In this document: positions 1 through 5,505 of the stretch, one piece after another
How the letters are laid out: every line of letters starts with the position of its first letter
How positions within the stretch are numbered: position 1 is the first letter of the stretch
Assembly: GCA_043801935.1 (NCBI GenBank)
Contig: JAZDLO010000196.1
Location: 1-11,379, forward strand
Direction of reading: 5' to 3'
DNA: 11,379 nt
Source: JAZDLO01 sp043801935
GTDB taxonomy: Bacteria > Actinomycetota > Thermoleophilia > RBG-16-64-13
Translations under genes and position numbers: made by a program
Notes under the pieces: generated by a model
What the model was told of the DNA's origin: nothing
Database searches by the model: none
The model's input: the letters and a program-made list of their open reading frames with translations, nothing else

Positions 1-214
1 GCTCCTCGTAGCGCACCTTGGCCAGGGGCGGGTACATCATGACGATGAGTCCTACGGCGATAGGGATAGACGTGGTCCCGATGGAGGCGCTCTGGATGGC
101 TTTGCCGATCTGCGGCCACACGTAGCCGGCACCCACTCCGACGGCCATTGCCAGGAATATCCACAGGGTCAAGAAGCGATCTAAGAAGGACAAGCGCCTC
201 ATGGCAGGTATCAT
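1..214 (-). CDS. ACR3-type arsenite efflux permease (N-terminal part, cut by window edge)
   Basis: The reading frame runs from an ATG at 214 leftwards off the window, giving about 71 residues. It opens with a short basic stretch and an RLSFLDRFLTLWIF segment, then a hydrophobic helix, then SIGTTSIPIAVGLIVMMYPP followed by LAKVRYEE. This is the well-conserved beginning of ACR3-family arsenite/H+ antiporters, which export As(III) across the cytoplasmic membrane. The divergent neighbour is an ArsR-type repressor, which supports the arsenic assignment. The start is ambiguous: ATG at 214 has AGGA only 2 nt upstream, and a second in-frame ATG at 202 sits 14 nt after the same AGGA and gives MRRLSFLDRF, close to typical ACR3 N-termini. 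The C-terminal two thirds, including the conserved transport cysteine, lie outside the window and cannot be checked. Confidence 0.88.
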   Translation of the reverse strand, partial: MIPAMRRLSFLDRFLTLWIFLAMAVGVGAGYVWPQIGKAIQSASIGTTSIPIAVGLIVMMYPPLAKVRYEE

Positions 215-229
215 AATCCTGAACGCCAA

Positions 230-253
230 CGTATGCAACCATCCGCTTATACG
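230..253. promoter_or_regulatory. Candidate ArsR operator/promoter between acr3 and arsR
   Basis: The 55-bp divergent spacer between the two ars genes contains an interrupted inverted repeat, CGTAT at 230-234 and ATACG at 249-253, separated by 14 bp. The right arm overlaps TTATAC (247-252), a plausible -10 box for arsR with a start point about 10 nt before the ribosome site. No convincing -35 box is seen. ArsR repressors bind interrupted inverted repeats over their own promoters, so a shared operator here is expected, but the arms are short and this assignment is an inference. Confidence 0.35.
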
Positions 254-269
254 GTTTTAAGGGGAGGCC

Positions 270-722
270 GTGGTGGTCGAGCAGATTCCGACCCGGACAC
301 TCGCAGACGTCTTCAAGGCGCTTGCCGACGAGACCCGCCTTCAGATGCTGGCCTTGCTCTTCGAGCGGCCCGAGCTCTGTGTGTGCCATTTCGAGCACGC
401 TCTGGAGATAAGCCAGTCCAAGGCGTCCCGGCACTTGCGCTACCTCTTGAACGCCGGACTGCTTCAGGACCGTCGGGAGGGCGTGTGGATGCACTACCGC
501 TTGGCCGGAGACATGAGTCCCGAGCGAAGGCTCATCCTCGAATCCGTGCGCCGGACTCTGGACCGGAACGTGGTCGCCGCTCTGCGGGCCCGTCTCGAGG
601 GCTCGCTGTGCGCCCCCGGGTCCACGGAGATGCAGCCGTGTTGCCCTCCGGTCGCGCCCGACCCTACGGCTTCAGCTGAGGATCAGGCCGAGCCGGGTCA
701 GTCGATCGGCACCACATCCTGA
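270..722 (+). CDS. arsR: ArsR-family arsenite-responsive transcriptional repressor
   Basis: This 150-residue winged helix-turn-helix protein would repress the ars genes and release DNA on binding As(III). The N-terminal helix pattern LADVFKALADETRLQMLALL (11-30) is typical of the family. ELCVC at 36-40 puts Cys37 and Cys39 at the metalloid site of classic ArsR proteins. The recognition region SQSKASRHLRYLLNAGLL follows (48-65), then the wing. A C-terminal tail carries extra Cys114 and a Cys124-Cys125 pair that could add thiol ligands; the rest of the tail is Ala/Pro-rich and low complexity. Start: GTG at 270 or the adjacent GTG at 273, with a GGGGAGG ribosome site at 261-267; 273 has the more normal 5-nt spacing. 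It is divergent from the ACR3 permease and its 3' end overlaps the convergent zinc-ribbon gene by 25 bp. Confidence 0.92.
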   Translation: MVVEQIPTRTLADVFKALADETRLQMLALLFERPELCVCHFEHALEISQSKASRHLRYLLNAGLLQDRREGVWMHYRLAGDMSPERRLILESVRRTLDRNVVAALRARLEGSLCAPGSTEMQPCCPPVAPDPTASAEDQAEPGQSIGTTS

Positions 723-1735
723 AACTTCTTGAACGCAGCTCGGTACTCGTCCCGCGCCTGCCGGCCTTGATCGAAGTATCGCGTGCCCGCGCTCACCGCG
801 TTCGCGTCCCACATAGCCTCGATGCCTGTGATGGTCGCGTCGATGCGGGCACCCATCGCGGTGGTAGCCTTCGCCAACCAGCCATCGGACTCCTCGAACT
901 CGGGCGGCACGTTCACCTCACCCAGGCTGGTGAAAGCGGCATCGAGCAGACCCATCATGGATTGCAGCTCGTTCCAAACCGAACGGGGAACTTTGGGCGC
1001 GGTGTTGTTGATCTGAGTCGCCAATTCCGGGATGCGCGCGTCGGCGTCCAGCAGCACTTGTACGAGTTCGTCGGTGGCCGTCAGGTAGTCCTCCGTCGAC
1101 TGCCCCGCGGTGGTGGTCGCGGTGGTCGCGGTGGTCAGATCCGGGACCGTCTGGGTCGTGATGTCCCCAAGGAGGGTGGTCGTAGTCCCGCCGGCGGCGG
1201 TAGTGGTCTCGGCCCCGGCCGTGCTTGAGGACCCCACCAGCGTGGTCGTAGTGTTGGCGGTGTCGTCCCCGCGGAGCAACAGATAGGCGCCTACCCCAGC
1301 TCCCGCAAGCACCACGATGACCGCCGCCACGATGCCGACGATCAGACCGGTGCGGCTTCGCCGCCCCGGCGGACCCTGCGGTGACTGCCAAGCCGCGCCG
1401 TATCCGGGCGCCGACGGTGATAAGGGCGGCGGCGGCGGAGGGGGCGGCGGGGGTGGTGTCGCCGGCGGCGCACCTGGTGGTGGAGGTGGCGGTGGCATGG
1501 CCTCCGCAGGCGGTGGAGGAGGCGGTGGTGGAGGCACCTCCGGTGCCGATGCTTCGGGGGCTTCATGCGGCCCCGCGGACCCCGTCACTGCGCTCGCCGG
1601 CGGTTTGATCTGAGTGTCGGCAAGCTCAGCCGCTCCACCGGCGATCGGCTCCGGGGTCTTCGGGGCCGGGGCGCCGCAATTCTTGCAGAAGGCCTTGCCC
1701 TCATCGATGGGCAGACCACACTCAGAACAGAACAT
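698..1735 (-). CDS. Zinc-ribbon, polyproline, single-pass membrane protein of unknown function
   Basis: 345 residues. Domains in order: an N-terminal zinc ribbon with CSEC (Cys3, Cys6) and CKNC (Cys17, Cys20); a Pro/Ala-rich linker with proline runs of 9 (68-76), 7 (81-87) and 11 (94-104); one transmembrane helix (about 129-153) preceded by GRRSR; a Thr/Ser/Gly-rich extracytoplasmic linker (about 160-213); and a C-terminal, probably helical domain (214-345) with no family I recognise. The positive-inside rule puts the zinc ribbon in the cytoplasm and the C-terminal domain outside. Zinc-ribbon-plus-TM proteins of this design are common in Actinobacteria and mostly uncharacterised. ATG at 1735 has a GAGGAGG ribosome site 6 nt upstream. 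The frame is supported by the intact ribbon cysteines and the clean helix. It is convergent with arsR and divergent from the DUF3052-type gene. The biochemical role is unknown. Confidence 0.85.
   Translation of the reverse strand: MFCSECGLPIDEGKAFCKNCGAPAPKTPEPIAGGAAELADTQIKPPASAVTGSAGPHEAPEASAPEVPPPPPPPPPAEAMPPPPPPPGAPPATPPPPPPPPPPPLSPSAPGYGAAWQSPQGPPGRRSRTGLIVGIVAAVIVVLAGAGVGAYLLLRGDDTANTTTTLVGSSSTAGAETTTAAGGTTTTLLGDITTQTVPDLTTATTATTTAGQSTEDYLTATDELVQVLLDADARIPELATQINNTAPKVPRSVWNELQSMMGLLDAAFTSLGEVNVPPEFEESDGWLAKATTAMGARIDATITGIEAMWDANAVSAGTRYFDQGRQARDEYRAAFKKFQDVVPID
1424..1534. repeat. Trinucleotide-rich polyproline-coding tract
   Basis: This low-complexity stretch of GGC/GGT/GGA triplets on the plus strand encodes the three proline runs of the minus-strand zinc-ribbon protein. 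Codons are mixed rather than a pure triplet array, which fits selection for proline more than recent slippage. Length changes in multiples of three would be tolerated in frame. Confidence 0.8.
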
Positions 1736-1791
1736 CGGTTCCCTCCTCAGGGCGCGACTCGACCGACGCCGGCGAAATGCACACGTGCGTA

Positions 1792-1820
1792 AGGGTAGAG
1801 CAGAGCGCGACTTGAGTCCA
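1792..1820 (-). promoter_or_regulatory. Candidate promoter for the zinc-ribbon membrane protein
   Basis: Read on the minus strand, TGGACT (1820-1815) and TACCCT (1797-1792) are separated by exactly 17 bp. They resemble the -35 and -10 elements of a housekeeping sigma promoter. The predicted start near 1785 would leave a leader of about 50 nt ending in the GAGGAGG ribosome site. Both boxes are imperfect, so this is a moderate call. Confidence 0.4.
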
Positions 1821-1838
1821 TACCCCGGCCCTCGATGC

Positions 1839-1844
1839 TAAGAT
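1839..1844 (+). promoter_or_regulatory. Candidate extended -10 box for the DUF3052-type gene
   Basis: TAAGAT is preceded by TGC, giving the extended -10 pattern TGnTAnnnT. The only -35-like hexamer upstream is TTGAGT at 1812-1817, 21 bp away, which is too far for a standard promoter; an extended -10 can act without it. The predicted start near 1851 would lie right at the inverted repeat 1854-1871. Confidence 0.35.
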
Positions 1845-1853
1845 GGCCGGAAC

Positions 1854-1871
1854 GCGGTCCGAGCGGACCGC
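1854..1871 (+). repeat. Perfect inverted repeat in the 5' region of the DUF3052-type gene
   Basis: GCGGTCC (1854-1860), a GAGC loop, and GGACCGC (1865-1871) form a perfect 7-bp stem with a 4-nt loop. It sits 19 bp before the ribosome site and close to the predicted transcription start. It could be a dimeric-repressor operator or a leader hairpin in the mRNA. It has no U-tract, so it is not an intrinsic terminator. Confidence 0.5.
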
Positions 1872-1898
1872 AGCACGTTCACCACCTGCGGAGAGGAT

Positions 1899-2345
1899 AT
1901 GTCAGAAGAGGAGCACTACCCCGTTGCCGAAAACCCGCTCCACAAGAAGCTGGGATTGCGCCCTGGGGCGGCCGGTGTCATCGTCGCTCCCCCCGGGGAC
2001 GACGCCGTTCCCTTGCTGCCCCTGCCCGATGGCTACACCGTGCTGGTCGAGGCCGACGGAATAGCGTCTCTAGACGGGCAGTTCGATTACATACACTATT
2101 TCGCCCATAATCGGGCTGAATTGGCGCGGGTATTCACCCAGTTGCGGGACAAGCTGGCTCCCGGCGGTAGCCTCTGGATCTCGTGGATAAAGCAGTCGTC
2201 GGCCCGAGGCGGAGGCGGACTGCCTGGAGACTTGAACGAGAACACCATCCGCCGCGTCGCTCTGACGAGCGGCATGGTGGACGTAAAGGTCGCCGCTCTC
2301 GACCACGACTGGTCGGCTCTCAAACTGATGCGACGCAAACACTAG
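1899..2345 (+). CDS. DUF3052-type protein
   Basis: 148 residues, soluble, with no signal peptide or membrane helix. The order of motifs matches the DUF3052 family as I know it: NPLHKKLGLRPG near the N-terminus (12-23), a VIVAPPGD strand, an acidic/hydrophobic middle (DYIHYFAHNRAEL), LAPGGSLWISWIKQSS (about 86-101), then a region with an N-T-I-R-R-V-A-L-T-S-G-M-V-D pattern and a terminal W-S-A-L-K segment. The fold looks methyltransferase-like, with an LxPGGxLWxxWPK-type strand, but the glycine-rich SAM site is not evident, so I would not claim catalysis. ATG at 1899 follows GGAGAGG (1890-1896). It stands alone on its strand, between divergent and convergent neighbours, so it is probably monocistronic. 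The function of the family is unknown to me. Confidence 0.78.
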   Translation: MSEEEHYPVAENPLHKKLGLRPGAAGVIVAPPGDDAVPLLPLPDGYTVLVEADGIASLDGQFDYIHYFAHNRAELARVFTQLRDKLAPGGSLWISWIKQSSARGGGGLPGDLNENTIRRVALTSGMVDVKVAALDHDWSALKLMRRKH

Positions 2346-2359
2346 CTCGCGGACGCTCT

Positions 2360-2400
2360 CCGGTGCGCTGAGGCCGCGACGGCACCGGCAGGCGTGCCGG
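2360..2400. repeat. Overlapping alternative hairpins between convergent genes
   Basis: In the 112-bp space between two converging genes, CCGGTGC (2360-2366) can pair with GCACCGG (2382-2388), and CCGGCA (2385-2390) can pair with TGCCGG (2395-2400). The two stems share 2385-2388, so they exclude each other. No T-run follows on either strand, so an intrinsic terminator is only weakly supported. A role in slowing converging polymerases is possible. Confidence 0.35.
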
Positions 2401-2457
2401 CTTCGGACGGGTGTTCGGCGGACCACCGGCGCGGCCACCACGGAAACCCGATCTCCG

Positions 2458-3468
2458 CTAGTCCCCCGGCTTGCTTATGCTGGGCGTACTGAACGCCAGA
2501 CCGATGTTCTCCCGGAGGAGCCTCCCGAGCGAACGTTCGGTGCCGGCCCTGATGGACACGTAGCACTGGTCGCAGCTTTCGCGCGTGCTCTTGAACCCCT
2601 CGACCGCCTCTTTCCGCGAACCGTACTGCAGCTCGGGGAACATCGAACAGGCGTTGATGAGGCCGTCCGGGCGCACCACCAAGAATCGTCGTCCCGCTTG
2701 ACACCCGTTCATGCCCCCCTCGGCGAAGAAGCGATAGGTCTGGTCCAGGATGTAGTCGGAGTTGAGGATGCTCCCCGACCGGCGCTTGTGCTCTTTGAGA
2801 TAGTCCATGTGACGCCGCAGCAGGGCAAGGTCGTCCGGCGAATCGATGCACAAGCTCCTGTCCCCGGTGCGCAGAGAGCTGTAGGCACTGAAGGAGATCC
2901 TCGTCCCCCACTCTTCGGCCTTCGCCACCAGACCGGGGATCTCGGCGAAGTTGGCGTGGGTGAGCGCCGAGTTGAGCACGATTCTCTCCCGGCCGTACGT
3001 GCGCACGAGGTGCGGGATGAGATCGCTCATCTTGGCAAAGAGCCCGGGGATGCGGCGAAAGTCGTCGTGCCTCTCGTCGGGGAAGTCGAGGGAGATCGAG
3101 AAGAGAGAGACTCCTGCCTTGTTCAGAGAGACAAAGCGATCCTCAGTCATGAGCCAGGAGTTGCTCACGCATACCACCATGGGCAGCCCGCTGGGGCGCT
3201 TGACGGCTCGGATGATGTCCTCGAGGTCGTCGCGCATGAGTGGCTCGCCGCCGGACATCTGGCAGAGGCCGGGTTTGAGCGTCTCCGAGTACCGCTTGTA
3301 GTCGGCGATGCTCATAAGGTCGGTCTCCTGCTTGACGCCGCCTTTGTCGCAGTGGACGCAGTCGGCCACGCAGGAGTGCGTCACCTCGAACGACAGGCAC
3401 ACCGGGAAGCCTTTGGCCCGGTTCCACAGGGATCGAGTGCCGATCTTGACGGCTTCGCTTTTCTTCAT
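2458..3468 (-). CDS. Radical SAM protein with Twitch/SPASM-like C-terminal cluster
   Basis: 336 residues. The radical SAM signature CxxxCxxC is at Cys33, Cys37, Cys40 and binds the [4Fe-4S] cluster that cleaves S-adenosylmethionine. MSGGEPL (71-77) is the GGEP SAM-contact motif. The C-terminal part has Cys256, Gly269 and Cys274 in the C-x12-G-x4-C spacing typical of Twitch/SPASM domains, then Cys299-x2-Cys302, enough ligands for one auxiliary [4Fe-4S] cluster. Related enzymes modify peptides or proteins, or carry out cofactor and sugar chemistry; the substrate here cannot be read from sequence, and no precursor peptide is evident nearby. Start: ATG at 3468, because MKKSEAVKIG leads directly into the family-like N-terminus and the open frame further upstream merely runs antisense through the neighbouring gene. 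The ribosome site is weak (GGAAG about 12 nt upstream) and directly abuts a large leader hairpin. It is divergent from the glycan-initiation operon. Confidence 0.88.
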   Translation of the reverse strand: MKKSEAVKIGTRSLWNRAKGFPVCLSFEVTHSCVADCVHCDKGGVKQETDLMSIADYKRYSETLKPGLCQMSGGEPLMRDDLEDIIRAVKRPSGLPMVVCVSNSWLMTEDRFVSLNKAGVSLFSISLDFPDERHDDFRRIPGLFAKMSDLIPHLVRTYGRERIVLNSALTHANFAEIPGLVAKAEEWGTRISFSAYSSLRTGDRSLCIDSPDDLALLRRHMDYLKEHKRRSGSILNSDYILDQTYRFFAEGGMNGCQAGRRFLVVRPDGLINACSMFPELQYGSRKEAVEGFKSTRESCDQCYVSIRAGTERSLGRLLRENIGLAFSTPSISKPGD

Positions 3469-3482
3469 GCTGAGCGCGCTTC

Positions 3483-3525
3483 CAGTCTGTCGAGGCCCGG
3501 CGGGCCGATGGTCCCCGACAGACTG
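3483..3525 (-). promoter_or_regulatory. Large structured leader element upstream of the radical SAM gene
   Basis: CAGTCTGTCG (3483-3492) and CGACAGACTG (3516-3525) form a perfect 10-bp inverted repeat. A second stem lies inside it, GGCCC (3494-3498) with GGGCC (3502-3506). In the mRNA of the minus-strand gene the stem ends 14 nt before the ATG, and its base is followed at once by the weak GGAAG ribosome site. This could be a translation-controlling RNA structure or a long operator. No named riboswitch class is recognised. Confidence 0.5.
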
Positions 3526-3565
3526 TACCGCAACATCCAAGCCGGCGCACCCTCGAGGCCCGGCG
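3490..3565. repeat. 13-bp direct repeat pair in the divergent spacer
   Basis: TCGAGGCCCGGCG occurs at 3490-3502 and again at 3553-3565, an offset of 63 bp (six helical turns at 10.5 bp per turn). The first copy overlaps the leader hairpin. The phasing would allow two protein dimers to sit on the same DNA face, but two copies alone could be chance in GC-rich DNA. Confidence 0.4.
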
Positions 3566-3672
3566 CCGCAGAGACCAACGACGCTTCTTTCTCGATGATA
3601 CGATGCTCCTGCAGTCAGCGAACACCAAATGGCACCGCGGTCCGATGGCGAGACGCGGAGGACCCACGAGGT

Positions 3673-3688
3673 TACAATCTCAGGCGTG
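3673..3688 (+). promoter_or_regulatory. Candidate leaderless promoter and start of the wecA/tagO-like gene
   Basis: TACAAT (3673-3678) is a near-consensus -10 box. Its end is 7 nt before the GTG at 3686, so transcription would begin at or one base before the start codon. No ribosome site lies at normal spacing before this GTG; the only GAGG is 14 nt away. The more upstream ATG (3629) also lacks a ribosome site and would place the promoter inside the gene. No consensus -35 box is visible. Leaderless starts of this kind are common in Actinobacteria. Confidence 0.5.
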
Positions 3689-4837
3689 CTCGATCGCATA
3701 GTCGACTTCCTCAATGCGCTCGGTATCGCGGCGCCCGGCCGGCGGGGTTGGTTGACGGTGATCCTCACCTTCTTCATCACCGCCCTGGCAGCGTGGCGCT
3801 TCATGCCGCGCCTCCGTCTCTTCTCGCTGCGGGTAGGTTGGGCCGACGAGCCCAACTCCCGTCGCCTCAACACGGAGCCGCTCCCCAACGCCGGCGGTTT
3901 GGCGATCTTTGCCTCGGTGATCGTCGCATTGGTGATAGCCACCCTCCTCCGCCCCATCGTCATCGAGGATGTCCAGGTGCAGGTTCTCGCCATCCTGCTG
4001 GGCGGGTCGTTCCTGATCATGGCCGGTTTCATCGACGACCAGTTCGGGTTACCTCCGGTATTCCGTATCTTGGTGCAGTTGTTCGCCGGCCTGCTGTTGG
4101 TGAGCACAGGCATCCGCATCGAGGTGCTCTTCGGAGGCGAGTTCGCCAGCACCTTCTCCGTGCTGATCACCCTGGTATGGATCATCGGCATCACCAATGC
4201 CGTCAACCTCATAGACGGCGTCGACGGTTTGGCCGGAGGGGTCAGTTTCATCACCGCCATGAGCCTCCTTGCCGTGTCGGCCCAGTTCGAGGCCAGGGCC
4301 GCCGCCACCCTGCTGCTCGCTGCTCTGGCCGGAGCCGCTCTGGGCTTCCTCCGGCACAACTTCCCGCCATCTCGGATCATCATGGGCGACAGCGGCGCTT
4401 ATTTCTTGGGCTACGTCCTCGCCGCCTCCAGTATCTTGGGCGACCTCAAGATCACCACCGTCTTCGCCCTCTTCCCCACGGTCATGTTCCTCCTGGTGCC
4501 GTTGATCGATACGCTTCAGGTAGTCCTCCGCCGCCTGGTCCGCCGTCAGAACCCCCTCTCCACCCCGGGCAAGGACCATCTCCATCACGGACTGCTCGCC
4601 CGCGGCCTCTCGCAGACCCGGACCACCCTTGTCCTGTGGGGGATAACGCTGGGCACGAATCTGGTGGCGATGGCCGTCCAGGGCATGTCGGCGCTGGTGA
4701 TAATCAGCACCGCGGTGGGTATCATCGCCTTGCTGGCGTTGATCGTGTGGCGGCGCCGCCGTGCTCTTCGCCGAGCGGTCGCCCGCGGGGTACAGACAGG
4801 GTCCCAGAGCCGGCCCGAGGGCGGACCGGCCATCTAA
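3686..4837 (+). CDS. WecA/TagO-like undecaprenyl-phosphate sugar-1-phosphate transferase
   Basis: 383 residues from the preferred GTG. This polytopic membrane protein of the MraY/WecA superfamily transfers a UDP-HexNAc sugar-1-phosphate (usually GlcNAc-1-P) to undecaprenyl phosphate, the first step of wall teichoic acid, arabinogalactan or other surface glycans. Visible motifs: DEPNSRRLNTEPLPNAGG (54-71); the catalytic Asp pair in GFIDDQFGL (114-122); NAVNLIDGVDGLAGG (171-185) with its conserved Asn/Asp residues; IIMGDSGAYFLGY (231-243); and DHLHHGLL (297-304), where the HxHH motif marks WecA/TagO/RgpG rather than MraY. About ten hydrophobic helices separate them, and the C-terminus is a basic tail. 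The conserved His of the first motif is Asn here. An alternative ATG at 3629 would add 19 polar residues. Seventeen bp separate its stop from the first chagasin-like gene, so co-transcription is likely. Confidence 0.9.
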   Translation: MLDRIVDFLNALGIAAPGRRGWLTVILTFFITALAAWRFMPRLRLFSLRVGWADEPNSRRLNTEPLPNAGGLAIFASVIVALVIATLLRPIVIEDVQVQVLAILLGGSFLIMAGFIDDQFGLPPVFRILVQLFAGLLLVSTGIRIEVLFGGEFASTFSVLITLVWIIGITNAVNLIDGVDGLAGGVSFITAMSLLAVSAQFEARAAATLLLAALAGAALGFLRHNFPPSRIIMGDSGAYFLGYVLAASSILGDLKITTVFALFPTVMFLLVPLIDTLQVVLRRLVRRQNPLSTPGKDHLHHGLLARGLSQTRTTLVLWGITLGTNLVAMAVQGMSALVIISTAVGIIALLALIVWRRRRALRRAVARGVQTGSQSRPEGGPAI

Positions 4838-4854
4838 GTCGGGAGGTAAGTACC

Positions 4855-5349
4855 ATGGTGGGACGCAGAAGTTCCTGGGTTAGATCCAGCCCGCTTCTTG
4901 GCCTGCTGCTGCTCCTGGTGCTGACCCTGGCCCTCGTGTCTACGGCAGGCTGCGGCTCCGACACACCCGCGGACACCGAGTCGACTTCGTCGACCGAGAC
5001 CACCGAAGAAAGCACGGTCCCCGAATCCCTCCAGCTCACTCGAGAAGACGACGGGGGAAGCTTCGAGATCCTGGCAGGCGGCACCATCGCCATAGACCTG
5101 AAGGCCAATCCCAGCACCGGCTATTTCTGGGAGCTGGATGATCCCGATCCCGAGGCGTCACTCCTCGAACAAGTGGGGGAGCCGGCGTTCGAGTCGGACA
5201 ACCCCGACGCCATGGGAGCCGGAGGCACTCTCACCTTCACCTTCCGAGCCGTGGACAAGGGTGAGATGATCATCAAGCTCGTCTACCTCGCACCGGAGGT
5301 CGACCAGGCTCCCGCCGACACGTTCCAGATCGACCTCACCGTCAGGTGA
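4855..5349 (+). CDS. Chagasin-like (inhibitor I42 family) lipoprotein, copy 1
   Basis: 164 residues. There is a lipoprotein-type signal peptide with a basic start, a Leu-rich helix (about 13-29) and VSTAGC ending in Cys33; the residue at -3 is Thr, less usual for a lipobox. A Ser/Thr/Glu linker (36-56) follows, then a chagasin-like beta domain (57-164). Chagasin-type proteins block papain-family cysteine proteases with three loops. Here the first loop is NPSTGYFW (85-92), the second is GAGGT (121-125), and the third reads LAPE (145-148) where RPW is expected. The last difference suggests changed or weakened inhibition. ATG at 4855 has GGGAGGT 7 nt upstream. The gene is 17 bp after the WecA/TagO-like gene and 156 bp before a second, related copy. 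Its likely place is the outer face of the membrane; the target protease is not in the window. Confidence 0.83.
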   Translation: MVGRRSSWVRSSPLLGLLLLLVLTLALVSTAGCGSDTPADTESTSSTETTEESTVPESLQLTREDDGGSFEILAGGTIAIDLKANPSTGYFWELDDPDPEASLLEQVGEPAFESDNPDAMGAGGTLTFTFRAVDKGEMIIKLVYLAPEVDQAPADTFQIDLTVR

Positions 5350-5419
5350 CCCGGCGGCGCCTCCACCTGTAGATGCTCCGGCCGGCGCGGCATGGACATG
5401 TCGCGCACCATGACCCCGA

Positions 5420-5446
5420 CCCTCCGAAACCCTGCCCTCCGAAACC
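5420..5446 (+). repeat. Two-copy 15-bp-period direct repeat
   Basis: CCCTCCGAAACC occurs at 5420-5431 and 5435-5446, a period of 15 bp, in the 156-bp space between the two chagasin-like genes. It is about 60 bp before the second gene. It could be a tandem regulator site or a small duplication; no -10 box is clearly associated. Confidence 0.45.
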
Positions 5447-5505
5447 GTACACGGAGATGCTGCGTCTCAAGCGCGCGAGGTAGCAACGGACAGGGGGAAG
5501 GAGCA

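Noticed and set aside
1424..1540. Possible CRISPR or minisatellite array
   Set aside because: The repetition is triplet-scale proline coding with no unit repeats plus spacers.
1317..1613. Poly-glycine plus-strand open frame
   Set aside because: It is the mirror of the proline-coding tract of the zinc-ribbon protein and has no independent support.
3629..3685. ATG at 3629 as start of the WecA/TagO-like gene
   Set aside because: No ribosome site is present, the added residues are polar and not family-like, and a -10 box would then lie inside the gene. It is kept as an alternative only.
3469..4383. Long open extension upstream of the radical SAM gene
   Set aside because: It runs antisense through the WecA/TagO-like gene, lacks family residues, and is an effect of GC-rich codon use. 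The protein N-terminus at 3468 fits the family.
3686..4837. MraY (peptidoglycan phospho-MurNAc-pentapeptide transferase)
   Set aside because: The HLHH motif and lack of mur neighbours fit WecA/TagO better than MraY.
2698..4854. Long plus-strand open frame leading into the first chagasin-like gene
   Set aside because: It crosses the radical SAM gene antisense and the WecA/TagO-like gene out of frame. A signal peptide and a good ribosome site place the real start at 4855.
5392..5505. Upstream start for the second chagasin-like gene
   Set aside because: It would put 38 polar residues in front of a clear signal peptide, and it lacks a good ribosome site.
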